11,233 nt of DNA from J014 sp964486055 (GTDB lineage Bacteria > Acidobacteriota > Blastocatellia > Pyrinomonadales > Pyrinomonadaceae). The notes under the pieces are model-generated. The model did not search any database, was not told the DNA's origin, and saw only the letters and a list, made by a program, of their open reading frames with translations. The position numbers and the translations under genes were made by a program. Of the stretch, positions 1 to 6,369 are shown piece after piece (position 1 is the stretch's first letter; each line of letters begins with the position of its first letter). Where the stretch lies: contig CAZALE010000020.1 of NCBI GenBank assembly GCA_964486055.1, positions 1 to 11,233 of the forward strand, written 5' to 3'.

Positions 1-46
1 CTAATAGTTACGATTTCATCCCAAAAGATAAAAAAATAAAATTTTT

Positions 47-78
47 TTGAAAATTTTCAATTTTTTTACAATTTGTAA
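47..78. promoter_or_regulatory. Two adjacent AT-rich palindromes upstream of the suf regulator
   Basis: Two perfect inverted repeats lie side by side. TTGAAAATTTTCAA spans 47-60 (14 bases), and TTACAATTTGTAA spans 66-78 (6-base arms around one central base). A run of seven T separates them. Both are seen directly. They could be protein-binding sites for the regulator encoded at 201, or the AT-rich tail of an upstream gene's terminator. The first could fold only as a very weak hairpin without G-C pairs at its ends. AT-rich DNA yields palindromes by chance, so a function is inference only. Confidence 0.3.
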
Positions 79-147
79 TGAGTAGATTAACCGACAAAAT
101 TCATAGATTCGTAGTAAATGCGATTTCATCTAGGCTTGATCGGAATC

Positions 148-181
148 TTGACATAAAAGTAATGATTTGAGATTCTATAAG
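148..181 (+). promoter_or_regulatory. Candidate suf operon promoter, poor spacing
   Basis: A perfect TTGACA box is at 148-153. Downstream, TATAAG at 176-181 matches the -10 consensus in five of six bases, but the 22-base spacer is too long for a standard sigma-70 promoter. At the normal 17-base distance there is only GATTCT (171-176). The pair AATCT (144-148) and AGATT (170-174) forms a 5-base inverted repeat straddling the box, which would suit a repressor site, but the arms are short. A promoter ahead of 201 is expected from the gene layout; this exact placement is uncertain. Confidence 0.3.
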
Positions 182-200
182 AGAAGCGATAGAGGGAAAA

Positions 201-671
201 ATGAGGATATCAGCACAAGAGGAATATGGTTTACGCTGTTTAATACAGTTGGCTTTGCTGAAGGAGGGAGAAAGTCTTACTTTATCGCAGATAGCTGAGC
301 GTGAAGGGATTTCAGTAGCAAATGCGGGCAAACTGATGTGGCTTTTAAGCAAAGCTGGATTTGTGCAGGCTACTCGCGGCACAAAGGGTGGATATTGTTT
401 AGCACGTCCTGCTTCCGAGATCAGGCTCAGCGAAGTTATAAAAGTCTTGGATGAGGATGAGATAGAAAATCATTGCAGTCACTTCACTGGATTATTAGAT
501 TTTTGTGTGCATAAAGAAGACTGTGGTATTCGTTCGGTAATCGTTGGATTACACGAAATTGTGAGAAACGCGCTATCTCAAATCACATTAGCAGAGGTAA
601 TAGAGCCTGAAAAGGCTGTTGATAAAAAATTTTATCACATACGAGGTATTCACAGAGATTGCAAGCATTGA
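201..671 (+). CDS. Rrf2-family (IscR-like) transcriptional regulator of the suf operon
   Basis: This 156-residue protein has the size and layout of IscR/Rrf2 regulators: an N-terminal winged helix-turn-helix opening 'MRISAQEEYGLRCLIQLA', the recognition-helix region at about 28-52, and the wing 'RGTKGGYCLARP' at about 59-70. A long dimerisation helix follows. Three cysteines, C92, C102 and C108, lie where IscR binds its [2Fe-2S] cluster, so a redox- or iron-responsive cluster is likely. The spacing is C-x9-C-x5-C against C-x5-C-x5-C in E. coli IscR. No histidine follows the third cysteine at the position of IscR H107; H91, H94 or H104 could serve instead. IscR's E43, which helps discriminate its site types, aligns with G43 here. 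The ATG at 201 follows a GAGGG ribosome site at 192-196. The stop TGA (669-671) overlaps the GAGGA ribosome site of sufB, so it is the first gene of the operon and probably represses it according to cluster supply. The exact ligand is not provable from sequence. Confidence 0.9.
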   Translation: MRISAQEEYGLRCLIQLALLKEGESLTLSQIAEREGISVANAGKLMWLLSKAGFVQATRGTKGGYCLARPASEIRLSEVIKVLDEDEIENHCSHFTGLLDFCVHKEDCGIRSVIVGLHEIVRNALSQITLAEVIEPEKAVDKKFYHIRGIHRDCKH

Positions 672-677
672 GGATAT

Positions 678-2114
678 ATGGCAAAAGGAATAGAAATTTT
701 AACAAATCGAGAATACAAGTACGGTTTTGTAACACCGATTGAAACTGAAACTATACCCAAGGGGTTAAGCGAAGAAACCATCAGGCTGATAAGCAAGAAG
801 AAAGATGAACCAGAGTGGATGCTGGAGTTCAGGTTAAAGGCTTATCGTCAGTGGTTAAAGATGAAGGAGCCTCGATGGGGGAATTTTGAGTATCCTAAAA
901 TAGATTTTCAAGACATAACTTACTATGCGGCGCCGAAGCAAAAACCGAAGAGGAATAGCCTAGATGAGGTCGATCCAGAGCTTCTAAAAACTTTCGAAAA
1001 GTTAGGGATACCGTTATCCGAACAGAGAATGCTTGCAAATGTAGCTGTGGATGCAGTTTTTGATTCTGTTTCAGTCGCTACCACTTTTAAAGAAAAGCTA
1101 AAAAAAGTTGGCGTTATTTTCATGCCGATTTCTGAAGCTATCAGAGAATATCCTGATTTAGTAAGAAAATACCTTGGCTCAGTCGTGCCCGTAAACGACA
1201 ATTTTTATGCTGCATTGAACTCGGCTGTATTCTCTGATGGTTCTTTCGTTTATGTTCCCAAAGGTGTTCGTTGTCCGATGGAGCTTTCTACATATTTCCG
1301 CATAAACACGCAGGAATCAGGACAGTTTGAGAGAACATTGATAATAGCTGAGGAAGGGGCTTATGTGGCTTATAATGAAGGATGCACAGCTCCTCAGTTT
1401 GATACTAATCAGTTACATGCCGCAGTCGTCGAGCTTATAGCTTTGGATAATGCTGAGATTAAGTATTCAACGGTTCAAAATTGGTATGCAGGTGATGAAA
1501 ACGGAGTTGGAGGTATCTATAATTTTGTTACAAAACGAGGGGCTTGTCGTGGTAAAAACTCGAAGATTTCCTGGACTCAAGTAGAAACCGGAAGTGCGAT
1601 AACCTGGAAATATCCGTCCGTGATTTTACAGGGTGATAACTCAATTGGTGAATTTTACTCTGTGGCATTGACTAACAATAAGCAAGTTGCCGATACAGGA
1701 ACTAAGATGATCCATATAGGCAAGAACACAAAAAGCACAATCGTCTCAAAGGGCATTGCGGCTGGCTATTCGAATAATTCATATAGAGGTTTAGTTAAGA
1801 TTTTACCGAAAGCAGAAAATGCCAGGAATTACACGCAGTGTGACTCAATGCTCATTGGAGACAAATGTAAAGCCAACACTTTTCCTTATATCGAAGTGAT
1901 GAACAATACAGCGAGAGTCGAGCACGAGGCCACAACCTCTAGAATCAGCGAGGAGCAATTGTTCTACTTACAACAAAGAGGTCTTAAACAAGAAGACGCA
2001 GTTTCATTGATAATAAATGGTTTTTGTAAAGAAGTTTTTCGCGAACTACCGATGGAATATGCAGTAGAAGCGCAAAAGCTTCTAGGTCTGAAATTAGAGG
2101 GATCTGTAGGATAA
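678..2114 (+). CDS. sufB: Fe-S cluster assembly scaffold protein SufB
   Basis: SufB is the main scaffold subunit of the cytoplasmic SufBC2D complex, on which sulfur and iron are assembled into clusters. The protein is 478 residues against 495 in E. coli and colinear through the conserved C-terminal half. Family blocks include 'EGCTAP', 'STVQNW', 'SWTQVETGSAITWKYPS' and 'TQCDSMLIG', ending in 'EGSVG'. By counting from the C-terminus, C388, H416 and E417 match E. coli C405, H433 and E434, the cluster-building residues at the SufB-SufD interface. C236 matches C254, the sulfur-accepting cysteine. The ATG at 678 lies 6 bases after the regulator stop and has GAGGA at 670-674, so translation is probably coupled to the regulator. 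Nothing is missing; the N-terminal part is simply a little shorter than in E. coli. Confidence 0.98.
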   Translation: MAKGIEILTNREYKYGFVTPIETETIPKGLSEETIRLISKKKDEPEWMLEFRLKAYRQWLKMKEPRWGNFEYPKIDFQDITYYAAPKQKPKRNSLDEVDPELLKTFEKLGIPLSEQRMLANVAVDAVFDSVSVATTFKEKLKKVGVIFMPISEAIREYPDLVRKYLGSVVPVNDNFYAALNSAVFSDGSFVYVPKGVRCPMELSTYFRINTQESGQFERTLIIAEEGAYVAYNEGCTAPQFDTNQLHAAVVELIALDNAEIKYSTVQNWYAGDENGVGGIYNFVTKRGACRGKNSKISWTQVETGSAITWKYPSVILQGDNSIGEFYSVALTNNKQVADTGTKMIHIGKNTKSTIVSKGIAAGYSNNSYRGLVKILPKAENARNYTQCDSMLIGDKCKANTFPYIEVMNNTARVEHEATTSRISEEQLFYLQQRGLKQEDAVSLIINGFCKEVFRELPMEYAVEAQKLLGLKLEGSVG

Positions 2115-2186
2115 TCCGAAATCCACATGAGGTTTTAACAGATCAAATAAGCAGGAGATTTTATTTACATTTTTTTGGAGTTGGAA

Positions 2187-2939
2187 ATGATGTTATTAGA
2201 AGTTAGAGATTTACATGCAGGAGTTGAAGGCAGAGAGATATTGAAAGGACTGAATTTACAGGTAAAAAAGGGCGAGGTCCATGCGATAATGGGGCCGAAT
2301 GGTTCAGGGAAATCTACGCTAGCAAAGGTAATAGCTGGACATCCGAACTATGAAGTTCTAAAAGGTGGGATAACTTATGAAGGAAAGGATTTACTGGAGA
2401 TGGACCCAGACGAAAGGGCTAGAGAAGGTATTTTTATGGCGTTTCAATACCCAGTTGAAATCCCCGGTGTGTCAAACTCGCAATTTCTCAGATTAGCTTA
2501 CAATGAAAAAATGAAACATCTGGGGTGTGAAGAGTTAGATCCAATCGAGTTTAATGATTTATTGAAAGAGAAAGCAAAGTTAGTTCAGATGGATGCGGAT
2601 TTTTTAAAACGCTCCGTAAATGAAGGATTCTCGGGAGGAGAGAAAAAGCGGAATGAGATCTTGCAAATGGCAGTTTTAGAGCCAAAACTGGCGATCCTCG
2701 ATGAAACCGATTCTGGGCTTGACATAGATGCATTAAGAATAGTTGCTGATGGTGTCAATAAGCTGCGTACCAGCGAAAATGCCATCATTTTGGTGACACA
2801 TTACCAGAGACTTTTGAATTACATAGAACCGGATTTTGTTCATGTTTTGGCAGATGGACGTATTATTAAATCAGGTGATAAGAAGTTAGCTCTCGAGCTA
2901 GAGGAAAAAGGGTACGATTGGATAAAGGCTGCTGCTTAA
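2187..2939 (+). CDS. sufC: Fe-S cluster assembly ATPase SufC
   Basis: SufC is the ABC-type ATPase that dimerises within SufBC2D and drives the movements needed for cluster assembly; it is cytoplasmic and has no membrane segment. Numbered from ATG 2187, the protein is 250 residues (E. coli 248). Walker A is GPNGSGKS at 36-43, the Q-loop glutamine is Q87 in 'MAFQYPVEIPGVSN', the signature FSGGEKKR is at 148-155, Walker B with catalytic glutamate is LAILDE at 168-173, the D-loop SGLD is at 176-179, and the switch histidine is H205. I chose ATG 2187 because GGAG at 2177-2180 sits 6 bases upstream; ATG 2190 is also possible. A TTG at 2175 would extend the frame but overlaps this ribosome site and adds residues the family lacks. 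The 72-base gap after sufB is the widest in the operon, and seven T precede the ribosome site. Confidence 0.98.
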   Translation: MMLLEVRDLHAGVEGREILKGLNLQVKKGEVHAIMGPNGSGKSTLAKVIAGHPNYEVLKGGITYEGKDLLEMDPDERAREGIFMAFQYPVEIPGVSNSQFLRLAYNEKMKHLGCEELDPIEFNDLLKEKAKLVQMDADFLKRSVNEGFSGGEKKRNEILQMAVLEPKLAILDETDSGLDIDALRIVADGVNKLRTSENAIILVTHYQRLLNYIEPDFVHVLADGRIIKSGDKKLALELEEKGYDWIKAAA

Positions 2940-2954
2940 GAAAGGGATAAGAAA

Positions 2955-4259
2955 ATGATTACACAGGTGAAAAGACAAGATCACTACGCTGAACTTTTCC
3001 TGAGAAGCTTAGATAATAATGATCAGCCCGAATGGCTCAAAGCTTTACGATCGAATGCGTTTGATTATTTCCTGATCAATGGCTTTCCGAGCGTAGAGGA
3101 TGAAGAATGGAAATATACGAGCACCGCACCGATAGCTAGGGAAAAATTTGAATTGGCTGAGAAGACGGCTGAGATCCCATCAATCGAAGATCTTTTAATA
3201 AGCGAATCAAAAGAAAGCTGCATAGTATTTTTTAATGGACAATTTACTAGAGAGGCATCAAATTTATCAGCTTTAAAAGACATAAAGGTTTTATCGTTTT
3301 CAGAAGCACTTAATGATAGCGTCTCTGAAAAGTTCATCAGAGAAAATCTGGCTAACCATGTCAGTTACGACAAAAATGGCTTCACAGCTCTGAACACCGC
3401 CTTCATCGATGAAGGTTTGTTTTTACTGATTCCTGCTAACTATCGCCTAGAAGTACCAATTCAGCTACTTTTTTTAGCTACGCAGGAAAAGCTTGCATTT
3501 CCGAGGATTTTGATAGTAGCTGAAAGACAATCATGTTTAACCTTGGTCGAGTCATACTTTGGATTTGAGTCAGAAAAATACTTCACGAATTCAGTAATCG
3601 AAGTTACGCTTTCAGAGGGTGCGGAGTTAAAACATCATCGTATTCAGCGTGAGAGCCATGAAGCCTTTCACATAACGAACACCACTATCCAGATAAGTAA
3701 GAATGCTACATACGACTCTACGAATATAACCCTAGGGGCCAAATGGTCGCGACACGATATTGTTACGAATTTTCATGGAGAAGGTGGGCAGGCGTTTGTT
3801 GATGGGCTTTATATGGTTAGCGGTGAGCAGCATACTGACACACACTCAGTAATTGATCATCGCTTCGCTTATTGTACTTCAAGGCAAAATTACAAAGGAA
3901 TAATAGATGGAAAGTCCAGAGCTGTGTTTAATGGTAAAATTTTTGTGCGTGAAAATGCACGTGGGACAGATGCTCATCAATCCAACAAAAACTTACTTTT
4001 ATCAAATGAAGCAAGAGTTGACACGAAACCTCAACTAGAAATTTTCAATGATGACGTGCGCTGCTCGCACGGTGCAACTGTTGGTCAACTCGAGGATGAA
4101 GAGATTTTCTATCTTTTAAGTCGGGGAATAAATCCGATGCTAGCTCGAAATCTTCTAACCTACGGATTTGCTGAAGAGATAATCAATAAAATTACAATCG
4201 ACTCAGTCAAGCAAATGCTTGATGAGACGCTTTTAAATCGTTTGAGTGCGAAACTATGA
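2955..4259 (+). CDS. sufD: Fe-S cluster assembly scaffold protein SufD
   Basis: SufD is the SufB paralogue that pairs with SufB in the SufBC2D scaffold and is needed for iron entry. The protein is 434 residues (E. coli 423). The N-terminal helical part includes 'EWKYTSTAP' near residues 52-60, where the family has its WRYT-like motif. The right-handed beta-helix core follows, with 'AVFNGKIFVRENARGTDA', then 'DTKPQLEIFNDDVRCSHGAT' and 'FYLLSRGI'. H372 in CSHGAT matches E. coli H360, which faces SufB C405 at the assembly site. The ATG at 2955 is 15 bases after sufC and preceded by AAAGGGA (2941-2947). Its stop TGA overlaps the sufS start in an ATGA (4256-4259), a typical sign of coupled translation. 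Confidence 0.97.
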   Translation: MITQVKRQDHYAELFLRSLDNNDQPEWLKALRSNAFDYFLINGFPSVEDEEWKYTSTAPIAREKFELAEKTAEIPSIEDLLISESKESCIVFFNGQFTREASNLSALKDIKVLSFSEALNDSVSEKFIRENLANHVSYDKNGFTALNTAFIDEGLFLLIPANYRLEVPIQLLFLATQEKLAFPRILIVAERQSCLTLVESYFGFESEKYFTNSVIEVTLSEGAELKHHRIQRESHEAFHITNTTIQISKNATYDSTNITLGAKWSRHDIVTNFHGEGGQAFVDGLYMVSGEQHTDTHSVIDHRFAYCTSRQNYKGIIDGKSRAVFNGKIFVRENARGTDAHQSNKNLLLSNEARVDTKPQLEIFNDDVRCSHGATVGQLEDEEIFYLLSRGINPMLARNLLTYGFAEEIINKITIDSVKQMLDETLLNRLSAKL

Positions 4260-5497
4260 AGCAAGCAAAAAAAGCAAGTTGTTTTGATGTTGAGAGAATA
4301 AGAGAGGATTTTCCAGTTTTATCTCAGGAAGTAAACGGCCAGCCACTTGTTTATTTAGACAATGCTGCATCTTCACAAGTTCCCAGTTTAGTAATCGAGA
4401 GGATTAAGGAATATCTGAGCAAGGAACACGCAAACATTCATCGGGGTGTGCATTATTTATCACAAAAGGCAACGACCGCCTATGAATCTGCCAGAGAAAA
4501 GGTACGACGTTTTATCAATGCAAGAGAAGCTTCCGAGTGCATTTTTGTCAGGGGTTGCACAGAAGCCATAAATCTCGTGGCTTATTCTTACGGGAAGGAG
4601 TTTATAAATGAAGGTGACGAAATTTTGATAAGTCAGATGGAGCATCATGCCAACATAGTGCCATGGCAGGTGATAGCAAATGAGAAAAAAGCTACTCTGA
4701 AAGTTATCCCGATGAATGAAAATGGGGAATTGCTCTTAGATACTTATGAAAATCTTCTGAATGAAAAAACAAAAATTGTCGCTATAACACATGTTTCCAA
4801 TGCGCTTGGTACTATAAATCCAGTTAAGGAGATGATCGAAATCGCCCACAAATTCGGAGTTCCGGTGTGTGTGGATGGAGCACAGGCAATTCCGCATTTT
4901 CGCATAGATGTTCAAGAATTGGATGCAGATTTTTACGCTTTTTCGGGACACAAAATGTTTGCTCCGACTGGAATTGGAATTCTGTATGGTAAAAAAGAGT
5001 TATTAGAAAAAATGCCTCCTTATCAGACAGGCGGAGGGATGATTCGGCGTGTTACCTTTGAAAAAACAACTTACGCCTCAATACCAGAGAAATTTGAGGC
5101 TGGGACTCCAGCCATAATGCCTGCTATAGGCTTGGGAGCAGCGATTGATTATTTAGAATCGATAGATTTTTTATTGGCCGCAGATTATGAAAAAGAACTG
5201 CTGGACTATGCGACTCAGAGGCTTTCTACGATTGAAGGACTTAAAATCATCGGTACTGCTAAGAATAAAGCGTCTGTGATATCTTTCGTAATCAACGACA
5301 TCCATCCCCATGATATCGGCACGATACTAGATAAATATGGAGTTGCTATCAGAGCTGGTCATCATTGTGCCCAGCCGGTCATGGATTTTTACAAGGTTTC
5401 AGCAACGGCTAGAGCTTCATTCGCTTTCTACAATACAAAAGAAGAAGTTGATAGATTAATTGAAGGAATCCAAAAGGTCGTAGAGATTTTCACATGA
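4256..5497 (+). CDS. sufS: Cysteine desulfurase SufS (group II, SufU-partnered type)
   Basis: SufS is a PLP enzyme that converts cysteine to alanine and holds the sulfur as a persulfide. The protein is 413 residues, the usual length. Visible features are 'HRGVHYLSQKAT' (62-73), the PLP-stacking histidine H130 in 'MEHHAN', D207 and Q210 in 'VDGAQ', the PLP lysine K233 in 'SGHKMFAPTGIG', the persulfide cysteine C371 in 'RAGHHCAQP', and the substrate-carboxylate arginine R386 in 'ARASFAFYN'. H352 in 'HPHD' lies 19 residues before C371, the position of B. subtilis H342, which exchanges a zinc ligand with SufU; E. coli SufS has tyrosine there. One oddity is C101 in 'VRGCTEAIN', where E. coli has T94; the neighbouring phosphate-binding threonine is kept (T102). 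The gene overlaps sufD and sufU by ATGA at each end, so stoichiometric expression is likely. Confidence 0.97.
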   Translation: MKQAKKASCFDVERIREDFPVLSQEVNGQPLVYLDNAASSQVPSLVIERIKEYLSKEHANIHRGVHYLSQKATTAYESAREKVRRFINAREASECIFVRGCTEAINLVAYSYGKEFINEGDEILISQMEHHANIVPWQVIANEKKATLKVIPMNENGELLLDTYENLLNEKTKIVAITHVSNALGTINPVKEMIEIAHKFGVPVCVDGAQAIPHFRIDVQELDADFYAFSGHKMFAPTGIGILYGKKELLEKMPPYQTGGGMIRRVTFEKTTYASIPEKFEAGTPAIMPAIGLGAAIDYLESIDFLLAADYEKELLDYATQRLSTIEGLKIIGTAKNKASVISFVINDIHPHDIGTILDKYGVAIRAGHHCAQPVMDFYKVSATARASFAFYNTKEEVDRLIEGIQKVVEIFT

Positions 5498-5949
5498 ATA
5501 TGTCGGAACTAACTGAGCTTTATCAGCAAGTAATTCTTGATCATAATAAGAATCCGAGAAATTTTCGTGAAATGCAAGATGCAGATAGAACTGCCGAAGG
5601 TAATAATCCATTGTGCGGAGACCAATTGAAACTTTACGTTAAGATCGAAAATGACATTATCACGGACATTTCTTTCATAGGTTCTGGATGCGCTATTTCA
5701 AAAGCTTCAGCTTCTATGATGACCCAAGCAGTTAAGGGCAAAAGTCGAGAGGAAGCTGAAAAGCTCTTTGATGAGTTTCATCGAATGGTTACTGGCAAAC
5801 TCGACGTTGAGCTAGAGGACAATAATCTAGGCAAGCTTAAGGTTTTTGCTGGAGTCTTAGAATTTCCCGCAAGAGTCAAGTGTGCCAGCTTAAGTTGGCA
5901 CACACTGCACGCAGCCTTGAATAACGAAAAGAGTGCATCTACTGAATAA
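5494..5949 (+). CDS. sufU: Zinc-dependent sulfurtransferase SufU
   Basis: SufU takes the persulfide from SufS and passes it to the SufBCD scaffold. The protein is 151 residues (B. subtilis about 147). Its zinc-site residues are C41 and D43 in 'NPLCGDQ', C66 in 'GSGCAIS' and C130 in 'RVKCASLSW'. It is SufU and not the housekeeping scaffold IscU for three reasons: 63 residues separate the second and third cysteines, about 20 more than in IscU; lysine K129, not histidine, precedes the last cysteine; and the LPPVK chaperone-binding motif of IscU is absent. The start codon overlaps the sufS stop in ATGA (5494-5497). A second ATG at 5500 would remove only two residues. It is the last gene of the operon; no sufA, sufE or sufT follows within the window. 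Confidence 0.96.
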   Translation: MNMSELTELYQQVILDHNKNPRNFREMQDADRTAEGNNPLCGDQLKLYVKIENDIITDISFIGSGCAISKASASMMTQAVKGKSREEAEKLFDEFHRMVTGKLDVELEDNNLGKLKVFAGVLEFPARVKCASLSWHTLHAALNNEKSASTE

Positions 5950-6005
5950 GAAGTCCAAATAAACCTCATTAGAAATATATTGAAAAACAATTCTAATTAG
6001 TCACC

Positions 6006-6034
6006 CCGAAAAGTATTTTTGGTAAGCATTTTTT
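6006..6034 (+). terminator. Weak candidate intrinsic terminator after sufU
   Basis: CCGAAAA (6006-6012) pairs with TTTTTGG (6016-6022), counting one G-T pair, around the 3-base loop GTA. A run of six T starts six bases later at 6029. The stem has only two G-C pairs and the T run is displaced, so this is a marginal terminator. It is the best-placed candidate for ending the suf transcript, which the layout requires somewhere here. Confidence 0.3.
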
Positions 6035-6181
6035 AAGACATGGAAACTTGCACACTTTCCAAAACATAAATTCGATCATCCTTGCAGAAAGTCGCACAAA
6101 AAAAGAGACTAATTAGCACTTTGCATTTATCATTCAGAAAGAATCGTCCAAAAATTTTGATATTGCGATTAAGCAATTTGC

Positions 6182-6210
6182 TTGACAAAGAAATCAAATT
6201 CGGATAAATT
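6182..6210 (+). promoter_or_regulatory. Candidate promoter for the repeat-protein/RHS unit
   Basis: TTGACA at 6182-6187 is followed after 17 bases by TAAATT (6205-6210), four of six matches to the -10 consensus; GATAAA (6203-6208) is an alternative at 15 bases. The direct repeats CAAATTCG begin at 6195 and 6216, about two helical turns apart, and flank the -10 region, as an operator might. A second TTGACA (6227-6232) and a perfect TATAAT (6245-6250) also occur, but only 12 bases separate them, too few for one promoter. Either -10 box would give a leader of more than 100 bases before the gene at 6370. Confidence 0.35.
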
Positions 6211-6263
6211 AGCTGCAAATTCGTGTTTGACATAACGCTCTACTTATAATGCTCGTGAACTAA

Positions 6264-6312
6264 AGGCCTTTTGAAGACTTTACAAGCCTGATAAAGCCTT
6301 TCTAAGACTTTA
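6264..6312 (+). repeat. Imperfect 19-base direct repeat with 30-base period
   Basis: The segments 6264-6282 and 6294-6312 match at 16 of 19 positions, with the core AAGACTTTA identical in both (6274-6282 and 6304-6312). The first copy begins inside a perfect 10-base palindrome, AAAGGCCTTT (6262-6271). CTAAAG at 6260-6265 can also pair with CTTTAG at 6308-6313, so the segment could fold as RNA. It lies in the likely leader of the gene at 6370. Binding site or leader RNA are both possible; no known riboswitch was recognised. Confidence 0.5.
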
Positions 6313-6369
6313 GCTTTCTCAGCATTGCATTTTTGAACAATAAGAAGTTGGTTTATTTAGGTAAGATCT

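Larger units (their letters stand above)
5950..6369. other. Intergenic region between the suf operon and the repeat-protein genes
   Basis: This 420-base AT-rich stretch contains no convincing gene on either strand. Visible elements are a 7-base inverted repeat ATTAGAA/TTCTAAT (5968-5974 and 5991-5997) without a T tail, two copies of the palindrome CTAATTAG (5993-6000 and 6109-6116), a weak terminator-like hairpin at 6006-6034, a candidate promoter at 6182-6210, paired 8-base direct repeats CAAATTCG (6195-6202 and 6216-6223), and a repeat-bearing leader at 6262-6313. The length and content fit an operon end followed by a new transcription unit. Confidence 0.7.

Noticed and set aside
11..130. 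CGATTTCATC at 11-20 and again at 121-130, exactly 110 bases apart
   Set aside because: The flanks do not match and a 10-base repeat in AT-rich DNA is weak evidence; kept only as a note.
2175..2186. TTG start extending SufC by four residues
   Set aside because: It overlaps the GGAG ribosome site that serves ATG 2187 and adds residues absent from the family.
5968..5997. ATTAGAA/TTCTAAT inverted repeat after sufU as terminator
   Set aside because: A/T-dominated stem, 16-base loop and no T run after it.
6033..6233. 66-residue minus-strand reading frame in the intergenic region
   Set aside because: No good ribosome site, AT-rich low-complexity composition and no recognisable motif; it overlaps promoter-like sequence.
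6227..6250. TTGACA plus perfect TATAAT as a single promoter
   Set aside because: The spacer is only 12 bases, too short for sigma-70 type recognition.
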